Program-made: the position numbers and the translations under genes
Notes under the pieces: generated by a model
Told to the model about the DNA's origin: nothing
Databases searched by the model: none
What the model saw: the letters and a program-made list of their open reading frames with translations, nothing else
Source: Candidatus Poribacteria bacterium WGA-3G
GTDB lineage: Bacteria; Poribacteria; WGA-4E; WGA-3G
Direction: 5' to 3'
Length of the DNA: 50,919 nt
Assembly (NCBI GenBank): GCA_000406005.1
Contig: ASZN01000041.1
Coordinates: 1 to 50,919, forward strand
Part shown: in pieces, positions 8,435-16,013 of the stretch
Layout of the letters: each line of letters opens with the position of its first letter
Position numbering within the stretch: the first letter of the stretch is position 1

Positions 8435-9586
8435 ATGATTATCAATCGGCTTATTGTCAAAAACTGGCGGAATTTTCAACAGATCAATGTTCCCCTTAGG
8501 GAACGGCAATTTATCGTCGGTCCGAATGCTTCAGGGAAATCCAACCTATTGGACATCTTTCGCTTTCTCCGCGATATCGCCAAAGCCGAAGGGGGCGGAC
8601 TCCAAAAAGCGATCAGTGACCGAGGGGGTGTCTCCAAGATTCGGTGCCTATCCGCGACGCAGGACGCAGAGGTTTCTATCGAGATTCACATCGCCGACAC
8701 GCCAGACGCACCCACAACATGGCGATATGGTGTCGGATTCCGTCAAGAACCGCGTGGGCATCGCCAAACCTATCTTACACATGAACATGTTTGGCGGAAC
8801 GGAGAACTTCTCCTTAATAGACCTGATGCCGACGATAATGAGGATCCAGATCGCCTTATCCAAACTGCCCTTGAACAGAATGCTGCCAATGCGAAGTTTC
8901 GAGAGATTGGACGCTTCCTTCGTAACGTTACCTACCTCCATCTCGTGCCACAACTTATCCGTTTTAGAGACGCAATTCAAGGCAAAGTTATTGAAGACGA
9001 TCCGTTTGGTCAGGGATTTCTCGCGCGCGTCGCGAGTGTGCATCCAAGTACCCGCCGTGCTCGCCTCAAAAAGATTGAACGGACCCTCAAAATCGCAGTT
9101 CCACAGTTTGAAAAATTAGAATTCATTCGTGACAAAATAGGACAACCGCATTTACGAGCGCGTTATTCCCACTGGCACCCAACCGAAGAAGGGCATTGCG
9201 AAGACCAATTTTCGGATGGAACACTCCGGTTGATCGGGCTTTTGTGGGCACTCCTTGAGAATGAATCGCTTGTTTTGTTGGAGGAGCCGGAACTCTCCTT
9301 AAACATAGGTATTGTCTCTAAACTTGCACCACTGTTCGCCCGTATACAGAGAATCCACCAGTGTCAAGTGTTTGTTAGCACGCATAGCAGTACTCTTCTA
9401 ACAGAACCGTGCATTGACGGCACAGAAGTGCTTTTGCTCACACCTGCAAAGGCAGGAACATCGGTCAAGGTTTCGTCTGATATTGAGGATATTCGCATCC
9501 TCTTGGAGAATGGGTTCACAGTAGGTGAGGTTGTCCTTTCACGAACCAGACCTAAAGATACTGCCGGAGTCAGTCTGATACAATGA
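8435..9586 (+). CDS. AAA/ABC-type ATPase (OLD/AAA_21-like)
   Basis: A 383-residue ABC-class ATPase. Walker A is GPNASGKS (residues 29-36), the signature-like segment is QFSDGTLRLIGLL (about 259-271), Walker B is LVLLEEPE (280-287) and the H-loop VSTHSSTLL (315-323). The N-terminus begins directly with the beta-strand/Walker A fold and the middle is a helical insert, as in OLD-family and AAA_21 ATPases, but there is no TOPRIM domain on the same chain. That domain seems to be supplied by the next gene, whose ATG overlaps this stop (ATGA). Such ATPase plus nuclease pairs occur in anti-phage modules, for example OLD-type and PARIS-type systems, where the ATPase senses or restrains the nuclease. 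Function here is inferred from architecture. Confidence 0.85.
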   Translation: MIINRLIVKNWRNFQQINVPLRERQFIVGPNASGKSNLLDIFRFLRDIAKAEGGGLQKAISDRGGVSKIRCLSATQDAEVSIEIHIADTPDAPTTWRYGVGFRQEPRGHRQTYLTHEHVWRNGELLLNRPDADDNEDPDRLIQTALEQNAANAKFREIGRFLRNVTYLHLVPQLIRFRDAIQGKVIEDDPFGQGFLARVASVHPSTRRARLKKIERTLKIAVPQFEKLEFIRDKIGQPHLRARYSHWHPTEEGHCEDQFSDGTLRLIGLLWALLENESLVLLEEPELSLNIGIVSKLAPLFARIQRIHQCQVFVSTHSSTLLTEPCIDGTEVLLLTPAKAGTSVKVSSDIEDIRILLENGFTVGEVVLSRTRPKDTAGVSLIQ

Positions 9587-10194
9587 GATTAAAGCACGTA
9601 ATTCTGGCAGTTGAAGATGAACTCGGTGAGGCAGTTTCAACGCAAATTCTTAAGAGGTTTGACATCGAAATTTGGGACACAGTCTTCGGCGAAGGTTATA
9701 CTTACCTTCAACGAAAAGCAATGGAGTTCAACCGTTCTGCTAATGGCACAGCTATTTTTATGTTGACCGATTTAGATTCACCCCAAAATTGTCCACCACG
9801 ACTCATCCAATCTTGGATTAAAGGGGCTCTAAATCCTCAGTTTTTCTTCCGCGTCGCAGTTATGGAGGTTGAATCTTGGGTGATGGCGGATCGGGATGGT
9901 ACAGCGAGTTTTCTATCAATACCTGTTAATCGCATCCCGCGAAACACTGATGAGATTCCGAACCCTAAAGAATTTCTGGTTTCACTTGCCCGTCGGAGCC
10001 AAAAGAGAACGGTGCGTGAGGCATTGATTCCAGCGCAGGGCGCGATTCTTTCTGTGGGCAATGAATACAACGCATTGTTGAGCGAATTCGTCCAAAACCA
10101 CTGGAATTTAGAACGCGCCGCCTCGGTGTCACCAAGCCTAAAACGAACATTAGATAGACTTGCACAAGGCAAGAATATGAGTGCTAACCAGTGA
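9583..10194 (+). CDS. TOPRIM-like/DUF4276-like partner of the ATPase
   Basis: 203 residues, translated by ATGA overlap with the ATPase gene. The N-terminal half has the acidic pattern of a TOPRIM-like fold: Glu11/Glu13 in strand 1 (ILAVEDELGE), Asp63-x-Asp65 in strand 3 (FMLTDLDS), and a following VAVMEVESWVMAD with Glu95 and Glu97, which resembles the DUF4276 'E-x-E-x-W' segment. These acidic groups would bind Mg2+ for nucleic-acid cleavage. The C-terminal 80 residues look helical. The tight coupling to an ABC-type ATPase implies a two-subunit complex. Family assignment is from motif pattern only; a non-nuclease role is possible. Confidence 0.6.
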   Translation: MRLKHVILAVEDELGEAVSTQILKRFDIEIWDTVFGEGYTYLQRKAMEFNRSANGTAIFMLTDLDSPQNCPPRLIQSWIKGALNPQFFFRVAVMEVESWVMADRDGTASFLSIPVNRIPRNTDEIPNPKEFLVSLARRSQKRTVREALIPAQGAILSVGNEYNALLSEFVQNHWNLERAASVSPSLKRTLDRLAQGKNMSANQ

Positions 10195-10496
10195 ACAAAA
10201 AATTTCAACGCCACATTGAAGATTTCACCTGTGCACAGTGCGGTGTCTCCGTCAACGGAAACGGCTACACCAATCACTGTCCAGAATGTCTCTGGAGCCG
10301 ACACGTCGATGTCAACCCCGGCGACCGCTCCGCAACCTGTCACGGTTTAATGGAACCGGTCGGTTTTACCGTAAAGCACGGCAATTATATTCTTACGCAT
10401 CGCTGCACAACGTGCGGTATAGAAAAAAATAACAAAACCTCAAAAAATGATAATTTTGACGCGATCCTTCGCCTACAAGGAGAAATAGATGTCTAA
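10191..10496 (+). CDS. RNHCP-domain zinc protein
   Basis: A 101-residue protein starting with GTG at 10191, which overlaps the previous stop (GTGA). It matches the RNHCP domain: FTCAQCG near the start, NHCPECLWSRHVDVNPGDR in the middle, and CHGLMEP then CTTCG further on, giving three Cys pairs for zinc. The conserved block after NHCP with 'HVD..PGDR' is the family hallmark. The biochemical role of the family is not established; a nucleic-acid-binding role is often guessed. It overlaps the start of the OmpA-domain gene by 8 nt, so translation of four genes from 8435 is physically linked. Whether RNHCP belongs to the ATPase/TOPRIM module is open. Confidence 0.8.
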   Translation: MNKKFQRHIEDFTCAQCGVSVNGNGYTNHCPECLWSRHVDVNPGDRSATCHGLMEPVGFTVKHGNYILTHRCTTCGIEKNNKTSKNDNFDAILRLQGEIDV

Positions 10497-11412
10497 AAAC
10501 AAGATTCTGGCGATCGTCTCCATCTGTGTTGTCGCTGTTGCTGCGATTGTTCTGGCGTTTCTGCTCCATTCAACCTCGGGCAAACTCAAACAGACGCAGG
10601 CAGAATTGACTACCACCAAAACCACATTGCAGACGACTGAAACCGCCAAAACCGCTGTAGAAAAGAAGTTAACCGAAACCGAAAGCACATTGTCTGAAAC
10701 GCAAAAGAGCTTGTCGGAGACACGTTCCGAACTCGATCAAACGAAAGAGATATTGCAGAATGCAAGCGAAGCCGCCCGAAAAATCGCCGCTGAACGAAAC
10801 GAACTCCAAGAAAACAAAAGCGCGCTTGAGCGTGAGAAAAAGAGTCTCCGCGCAAAACTCAACGAGATTGAATCCGAATTGCAACGAATTCGGGTCCAAT
10901 CGCAACGGTCGATCGCTGCTATCCAAGAGCGGTTTAAGGATACGGTGGGTGCTGTGTTAGATGAGGCGGGACGGTTGAAACTCGATGTCAAAGGAAAAAT
11001 TCTATTTCAAACGGGCAGTGCGATTCTCAGCACAGAGGGAAAATCACTTCTCGACGCAATCTCGGAAGAGGTCCTACTAAACGCCGACTACTCGGATTAC
11101 GCCATCCGGATTGAGGGACACACGGATAATACACCGATCGGCGGCGACGCGCTACGGAACTGGAATCTCTCGGCTGAACGCGCAATCGCAGCCGTGAAAT
11201 ACCTACAAGAACACGCCAACGTCAGCGCACAACGTCTGGCAGCGACCGGATACGCCTTCTATCAACCCATAGATACCGCCGAAACACCGGAAGCAAAAGC
11301 CAAAAACCGTAGGATCGAAATTATACTCGTACCACCGCAAGATTTTTTGTCGGAACTCATGACATCGCTCCAAACAGTGATGCAATCTATTGGGACGGCG
11401 GAGTCTCAGTAG
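10489..11412 (+). CDS. OmpA/MotB-domain protein with coiled coil
   Basis: 307 residues. An N-terminal membrane helix (residues 6-25) anchors the protein in the inner membrane. Residues about 30-150 form a long coiled coil with repeated TET/KKL heptad-like units. The C-terminal OmpA-like domain (about 165-285) binds peptidoglycan: LFQTGSAILSTEG, IEGHTDNTPIGG, NWNLSAERAIAAVKYL and a final NRRIEI. This is the architecture of cell-wall-anchored stator or tether proteins rather than of an outer-membrane barrel. The ATG overlaps the RNHCP gene by 8 nt and AAGGAG is present 8 nt upstream. Its stop overlaps the end of the convergent gene by 26 bp. Confidence 0.85.
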   Translation: MSKNKILAIVSICVVAVAAIVLAFLLHSTSGKLKQTQAELTTTKTTLQTTETAKTAVEKKLTETESTLSETQKSLSETRSELDQTKEILQNASEAARKIAAERNELQENKSALEREKKSLRAKLNEIESELQRIRVQSQRSIAAIQERFKDTVGAVLDEAGRLKLDVKGKILFQTGSAILSTEGKSLLDAISEEVLLNADYSDYAIRIEGHTDNTPIGGDALRNWNLSAERAIAAVKYLQEHANVSAQRLAATGYAFYQPIDTAETPEAKAKNRRIEIILVPPQDFLSELMTSLQTVMQSIGTAESQ

Positions 11413-12265
11413 CCTTATCCGTCGCTTTTTTCTCCGAAATCGCGCGCTTCGTCTCAACGACAAGTGCTGTCGCACGTATGATTAACTTATTCATTGCATC
11501 GATCTCTTCGAGCATCTGTTCGTTTGTCCACGAAACGGAGGCGAGATAACGGAGTTCGTCTGGGGTGTTCAAGGTCTCGGCACCGAGCGCGACCTGAAGT
11601 CCGTTTGAAGTGATATACCGCAAACCGGCGTTCACACCCGACCCGTCAAACGCCAGAAGCGTCGCAATGTTGCCTCTCGCAAAAGCAGGTCGGAATTCTT
11701 TACTCAGACCTGCAAATACGCCTATAGGTTGTTCTTCAAACGCAAATCGCTGTGTACCGACACCGACATGTAAGGAAAACAGATGGATCCGTGGTAGATT
11801 AAAGGTTTTACTGACAGCAAGGAACGCCGAGGGCATTTCATCACCTGCCGCTTCCGCATCCGACGAAAAAACTTTGTTCCCGAGTTTTTCTATACCTATC
11901 GCGACCCCCGGAACGATCCCCGCTTCTGGCTCTTTTACGAGCCGTAACTTCAGGTTCGCAGTCCGCTCAGTGGCTGGATCTGCCGGGTCTTCGTTCCAGA
12001 GATGTGTCAGTCCGACTTCAAGTCTGTCAAACAACCCAAAATTCAGACGTACTGCAACCGCATCTCCAAGGTTTGCCGTGGATCGGTCTGTCGCCTCTTG
12101 TCGGAAACCGAGATAAGTGCCGATGTCAAATATACCGTGCTGCAGCACCCGACCCGTCGGAACATCAACTAAACCACTCTGGGTAAGCACTTCACCGCTA
12201 ACCGGATTAGAAATCGTTATAGATACAGAAATGAGCAGGAAAAACGAGACAAGATATCGAAGCAT
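11387..12265 (-). CDS. Exported beta-barrel-like protein (YjbH/DUF-type)
   Basis: Read leftwards from ATG 12265 (MLRYLVSFFLLISVSITISN), giving about 292 residues with a signal peptide cut after Val-Ser-Gly near residue 25. An upstream extension to 12331 overlaps rpiA coding sequence and breaks the signal peptide, so it is rejected. The mature part alternates short hydrophobic and polar stretches typical of outer-membrane strands: TYLGFRQE, AVRLNFGLFDRLEVGLTH, GVAIGIEKLG, HLFSLHVGVGTQRF, GVFAGLSKEF. 'FGLFDRLEVGL' is common in YjbH-like lipoprotein/porin relatives. A charged C-terminal tail (KRAISEKKATDKATE) follows. Function unknown. It begins 5 nt beyond the rpiA stop, so both share a transcript. 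Confidence 0.7.
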   Translation of the reverse strand: MLRYLVSFFLLISVSITISNPVSGEVLTQSGLVDVPTGRVLQHGIFDIGTYLGFRQEATDRSTANLGDAVAVRLNFGLFDRLEVGLTHLWNEDPADPATERTANLKLRLVKEPEAGIVPGVAIGIEKLGNKVFSSDAEAAGDEMPSAFLAVSKTFNLPRIHLFSLHVGVGTQRFAFEEQPIGVFAGLSKEFRPAFARGNIATLLAFDGSGVNAGLRYITSNGLQVALGAETLNTPDELRYLASVSWTNEQMLEEIDAMNKLIIRATALVVETKRAISEKKATDKATETPPSQ

Positions 12266-12269
12266 TGCG

Positions 12270-12959
12270 TTACTCCATGTAACGGATACCAGAAGGCGTG
12301 CCGATAATAACCTTATCGGCGCGGTTGACAAAAATCCCGTTCTCTACTACCCCGGGAATGTTGTTCAGCTGCAGCTCGACCTCTGCTGGTGCAGGAATAC
12401 CATCGAAATGGCAGTCGAGGATATAGTTCCCGTTGTCGGTAATCAGTGGATTTTGCTTTCCATCCTGAGTGGATGCGACACGCAAAGTCGACTTTCCGCA
12501 AATTCGATTGACCTCAGTCTGCGTGGCTTCCCACCCAAACCGCACAATCTCCACAGGGAGCGGAAAATTGGTACCGAGGACACGTGACACCTTGCTTTCA
12601 TCGACGACAATCACTGTTCTTTTCGAGGCGTTGGCGATAATCTTTTCTCTAACGAGGGCAGCACCACCGCCTTTGATCAAGTTGAGATGTGCGTCTACCT
12701 CATCGGCACCGTCAATCGTCAGGTCGATGGTAGGGTGCATGGCGAGTATTGTGAGTGGTATCTTCTGTTCTAATGCGATTTGCTCGGTCCCCTCAGAGGT
12801 CGGGATCCCGACAATATCGAGTCCCTCGCGCACCATCGTGCCGAGCTTCAACAGGGCGTAATAGACAGTAGAACCTGTCCCCAATCCGACGATCATACCG
12901 GATTGGACGGCTTCTGTCGCTTTTTCTGCAGCAATTTTTTTCTGATGTTCGGTGTTCAT
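12270..12959 (-). CDS. rpiA: Ribose-5-phosphate isomerase A
   Basis: About 229 residues from the ATG at 12959 (MNTEHQKKIAAEKATEAVQS). A longer frame to 12998 lacks homology-like sequence and is not used. The family motifs are intact: GLGTGSTV for phosphate binding, TIDGADEVD with the catalytic Asp, and KGGGAALVREKI with the Lys and Glu of the active site. The enzyme interconverts ribose-5-phosphate and ribulose-5-phosphate in the non-oxidative pentose phosphate pathway, in the cytoplasm. Length and motif spacing fit RpiA. It is transcribed leftwards with the beta-barrel-like gene and divergently from the 13070 gene, leaving about 110 bp for both promoters. Confidence 0.95.
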   Translation of the reverse strand: MNTEHQKKIAAEKATEAVQSGMIVGLGTGSTVYYALLKLGTMVREGLDIVGIPTSEGTEQIALEQKIPLTILAMHPTIDLTIDGADEVDAHLNLIKGGGAALVREKIIANASKRTVIVVDESKVSRVLGTNFPLPVEIVRFGWEATQTEVNRICGKSTLRVASTQDGKQNPLITDNGNYILDCHFDGIPAPAEVELQLNNIPGVVENGIFVNRADKVIIGTPSGIRYME

Positions 12960-13033
12960 GATGTGTTTAAGTGTACCAGAAAAGCGTCTGAAAATCAAGT
13001 TCTTAAAAAGGTTTCAGCCCTAACAACTAACAT

Positions 13034-13062
13034 TTGACATATTTCCTGAGTTGTGCTACAAT
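13034..13062 (+). promoter_or_regulatory. Consensus promoter placed for a leaderless transcript
   Basis: TTGACA (13034-13039), exact 17-bp spacer, TACAAT (13057-13062). The ATG of the gene is at 13070, the position where transcription should begin, and no ribosome site fits between. Confidence 0.8.
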
Positions 13063-13069
13063 ACCTGTT

Positions 13070-14056
13070 ATGAAAAAGAAAACTCGTCATGCCGACTTGG
13101 TGGTCGGAAAAGTGGCTGCGCAACCCGGAACTCGGATGGAGGGACACCTCAAAGTCGGCACCATGCCTGACGGAACGGCTGTTCGACTCCCGATTGTCTT
13201 AATCAACGGGAAACACCCAGGCAAAACGCTCTATATCCAAGCGATCAGCGACGGGGACGAACTCAACGGAATCGCCGTTGTTCACAAAATTCTCCAGACG
13301 ATCACACCAGAACGGTTACACGGTAAGATTATCGCCGTGCCGATCGTCAACTTTCACGCGTTCCACGCCAAACAAGCATTTAGTCCTGTAGACAACCGTA
13401 AAATGAACCGCTGTTTTCCCGGGAAACGCGACGGCACGTCGAGCGAACGGATAGCCTATCACCTATTCCAGCAGGCAGTCCAACAAGCCGACTACTGCAT
13501 CGACTTACATCAAGGCGGCGTGCAACCGATGATTGATGAGGTTCGCGTCCGTGTTGACGAAAAACATACACTCCACAGCGCATGTCTCGAACTCGCACGC
13601 GTCTTCGGTATCGGATACATCCTTGATCAGAAGGGACCAAAAGGACAACTCGCACAAGCAGCACCGGAAGTCGGTATTCCGACGATTGACCCCGAATTAG
13701 GTGGAACACACGGATGGGATGCCGCAAGCATCGAAAAAGGTGTCCACGGCGTACGCAATGTGCTACAATATTATAATTTCATTGCTGGAACACCGGAGAT
13801 CCCTGAACAGCAGATCGTTGTGAAAAAATTTGTCCCGATCCTCAGCAATGAAGGCGGTTTTGTCTATTACAGGGCGGCGTTATATGAGCAGCTGACGGTG
13901 GCGCAACCTGTTGCTGATATTTGTGATGTTTTCGGCAACGTACGAGAAACCATAACTTCACCGGTTGACGGTATTTTCTGGTCAAAACCTATCTATCCAA
14001 TGGTCGCCAGTGGCGGTGTCGTCGGCAAAATCGGCACACCCATCAGGCATCTCTAA
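13070..14056 (+). CDS. Succinylglutamate desuccinylase/aspartoacylase family protein
   Basis: About 328 residues from ATG 13070 (MKKKTRHADLVVGKV). An upstream start at 13034 falls inside the -35 box and is rejected. This is a zinc carboxypeptidase-like amidohydrolase of the AstE/AspA family: GKTLYIQAISDGDELNGIAV contains the first metal pair region (here Asp-Gly-Asp-Glu in place of the usual His-Gly-Asp-Glu), followed by VPIVNFHAFHAKQAF, NRKMNRCFPG, and CIDLHQGG with the second His. The C-terminal beta domain contains EGGFVYY and VASGGVVGKIGTP. The substrate is probably an N-acyl or amide compound, fitting the acyl-hydrolase theme of the M20 and aminopeptidase genes nearby, which is inference. 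Transcribed from a leaderless-type promoter. Confidence 0.8.
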   Translation: MKKKTRHADLVVGKVAAQPGTRMEGHLKVGTMPDGTAVRLPIVLINGKHPGKTLYIQAISDGDELNGIAVVHKILQTITPERLHGKIIAVPIVNFHAFHAKQAFSPVDNRKMNRCFPGKRDGTSSERIAYHLFQQAVQQADYCIDLHQGGVQPMIDEVRVRVDEKHTLHSACLELARVFGIGYILDQKGPKGQLAQAAPEVGIPTIDPELGGTHGWDAASIEKGVHGVRNVLQYYNFIAGTPEIPEQQIVVKKFVPILSNEGGFVYYRAALYEQLTVAQPVADICDVFGNVRETITSPVDGIFWSKPIYPMVASGGVVGKIGTPIRHL

Positions 14057-14087
14057 CAATCACTGCAATTTCATGGGGAGGCACGGC

Positions 14088-15398
14088 TTGCACAAACAGA
14101 ATCGCGAAGCCTTTATTGAAAAAATGGGACCTGGCGGCGTTGCTATCTTCGCCAGTAATCCACCCGCACGGTGGAACCACGACACCGAATACATCTATCG
14201 TCCGGATCCGAACTTTTACTACCTTACCGGGTTTGAAGAACCCGAGTCGATTTGTGTCATCGCACCCGAACATCCGAAGCACCAATATGTCCTGTTTGTG
14301 CGTCCGAAAAACAAGCAGGCGGAAATCTGGAACGGTAAACGTGTCGGTATTCGAGACGCACGGAGACACTACGGCGCAGATAAAGCCTATCCGATAGAAA
14401 AATTCGATGAGAAAATCGGGGAATATCTACAGAACGCGGAGCGGCTCTACTATACCCTCGGTTCCAATGAAGACGTTGATAGCGAAATGCTTGCGCGCTT
14501 CACACGCGCCGTCAAGTCAAAAGTTCGCGGTGGTAAAGGCATCGACACGTTAGTTGACCCGAGTCCTATTCTCAGTGAGATGCGGTTAATCAAAAATGAG
14601 ACGGAGTTGGAGCGTATGCGAATGGCAACCGAGATTACGGTCGCTGGTCATGTCGCAGCGATGAAAGCGGTTCGACCCGGACTCTACGAATACCAGTTGG
14701 AATCGCTCGTCGAATCCACATTCCGTATGAATGGTGCCGGTGGCGCAGCGTTCCCGACGATCGTCGCAAGTGGTGAAAACGCTACAACGCTACACTATAC
14801 CACAAACGCCTGCGAAATTGAGAACGGAAACCTTGTGCTACTCGACGCAGGCGCAGAATACAATCGGTACTGCGGTGATGTTACCCGTACCTTCCCTGCA
14901 AACGGTACGTTCACTGAAGCGCAGAGAGACATCTATCAGATCGTTCTTGACGCACATTATGCTATTATCGACGGTATCCGTCCCGGAGTTTCCATCGACG
15001 AACCCCACCAAAAGTCGATTGAACTCTTAACAGAAGGTATGCTCAGCCTCGGTCTCCTTAAAAAGAAAAAGAAAATAGAAAAGTTGATAGAGGACGGCGC
15101 GTACCGGAAGTTTTACATGTACCGGATCGGACACATGATCGGCTTAGATGTACACGATGTCAATTCTGTCCGCGAAGCAAACGGCGACTACAAGACCTTC
15201 CAACCCGGAATGATCATAACCATTGAACCCGGACTCTACGTCGCTGAAGGGACCAAGGGTGTTCCATCGAAATACTTAGGCATCGGTGTCCGTATAGAGG
15301 ACGACATCCTCGTCACAGAATCCGGCAACGAAAACCTAACCAGTGGTGTCCCAAAAGAGATTGATGAAGTCGAAGCACTCATCCACGGTGAACGGTAG
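14088..15398 (+). CDS. pepP: Xaa-Pro aminopeptidase (M24B), TTG start
   Basis: The ribosome site GGGGAGG (14075-14081) sits 6 nt before TTG 14088, which gives M-H-K-Q-N-R-E-A-F-I-E-K and the usual PepP N-terminus. The ATG at 14073 lies inside the ribosome site and upstream sequence overlaps the previous gene, so TTG is preferred. About 436 residues. The N-terminal domain includes YIYRPDPNFYYLTGFEEPE, typical of PepP. The creatinase-fold catalytic domain carries the five metal ligands: LLDAGAEY, GDVTRTF, GHMIGLDVHD, TIEPGLYV and RIEDDI. The enzyme removes the N-terminal residue from peptides with proline in position two, in the cytoplasm. It follows the AstE-like gene by 31 nt and is likely co-transcribed. 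Confidence 0.9.
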   Translation: MHKQNREAFIEKMGPGGVAIFASNPPARWNHDTEYIYRPDPNFYYLTGFEEPESICVIAPEHPKHQYVLFVRPKNKQAEIWNGKRVGIRDARRHYGADKAYPIEKFDEKIGEYLQNAERLYYTLGSNEDVDSEMLARFTRAVKSKVRGGKGIDTLVDPSPILSEMRLIKNETELERMRMATEITVAGHVAAMKAVRPGLYEYQLESLVESTFRMNGAGGAAFPTIVASGENATTLHYTTNACEIENGNLVLLDAGAEYNRYCGDVTRTFPANGTFTEAQRDIYQIVLDAHYAIIDGIRPGVSIDEPHQKSIELLTEGMLSLGLLKKKKKIEKLIEDGAYRKFYMYRIGHMIGLDVHDVNSVREANGDYKTFQPGMIITIEPGLYVAEGTKGVPSKYLGIGVRIEDDILVTESGNENLTSGVPKEIDEVEALIHGER

Positions 15399-15474
15399 GA
15401 GCGAGTGTTTTTGCTGGGGTGTCTCTTGTCGATCGCGATCTTTCAATCAAAATCCTTACCCATGGAGTTCCATC

Positions 15475-15756
15475 ATGATAGCAAACGTAAAAAAAACAAT
15501 CGTAGAGATGAAGGACATAATTCGGCAGAGATACAAAGCAGAGATTAAAGGCATCTTCGGTTCGTATACACGCGGAGATTTCCACGCAGACAGCGATTTC
15601 GATCTCTTAGTAGACTTCGATGACAGTGCCGATCTGACAGATTTTATCGGTCTCCAACGATTTTTAGAAGACAGACTTGAATGCAAAATCGATGTCGTAT
15701 CAAGACGTTCACATCGAGAAGAGCAAGACTTCATACCGCTGTTTTCAACAGCGTGA
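15475..15756 (+). CDS. MNT-type nucleotidyltransferase, orphan antitoxin
   Basis: 93 residues from ATG 15475, with TGGAG just upstream. The minimal nucleotidyltransferase core is complete: FGSYTRGDFHADSDFDLLVD with Gly-Ser (29-30), Asp41 and Asp43, and a third Asp in KIDVVSRR. MntA proteins neutralise HepT toxins by adding AMP to a tyrosine next to the HEPN active site. A close relative at 22941 is followed by its HEPN gene, but here no HEPN gene follows. Instead the last eight codons lie in the first copy of an 86-bp direct repeat, so the original C-terminus and partner may have been lost by repeat-mediated deletion. It may still act in trans on the 23225 toxin. Confidence 0.85.
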   Translation: MIANVKKTIVEMKDIIRQRYKAEIKGIFGSYTRGDFHADSDFDLLVDFDDSADLTDFIGLQRFLEDRLECKIDVVSRRSHREEQDFIPLFSTA

Positions 15757-15918
15757 TTCGTTGATGCTATATCCTGTAGAATAGGAAACCGTTAGCCTGT
15801 TCCATCTTACGACTTTTCTACAATTTCACCACCGCATACCGCTATTTTCAACAACGTGATTCGTTGATACTATATCTTGTAGAATAGGCTGTTAGCCTGT
15901 TCCATCTTACGACTTTTC
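15733..15918. repeat. Two direct copies of an ~85-bp unit
   Basis: Copy 1 is 15733-15818 and copy 2 is 15836-15918; they differ by a few substitutions and one 3-base indel. Each holds a 'gttagcctgtt' palindrome. Copy 1 overlaps the end of the MNT gene and supplies its stop codon. Confidence 0.85.
15882..15902. repeat. Dispersed short palindrome (GAATAGGCT-GTT-AGCCTGTTC)
   Basis: A 9-bp stem including one T-G pair with a GTT loop. Compared with the copy at 22156, an outer C-G pair is replaced by A-T, which keeps the pairing. Confidence 0.75.
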
Positions 15919-15931
15919 CTCAAGATTTCAT

Positions 15932-15959
15932 TTGACAAAATTGTGAAATGCAGTAGACT
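15932..15959 (+). promoter_or_regulatory. Probable promoter of the SNF2/DUF3883 gene
   Basis: TTGACA (15932-15937) with TAGACT (15954-15959) after 16 bp. It is about 55 nt upstream of ATG 16014. Confidence 0.55.
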
Positions 15960-16013
15960 ATATGCCACTATGCTTTTCTAATCTAAGACACAAGACATCT
16001 TCAGACGGTAGAA

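Noticed and set aside
13965..14087. Upstream extension of the Xaa-Pro aminopeptidase
   Set aside because: It overlaps the end of the preceding gene in another frame and lacks a ribosome site.
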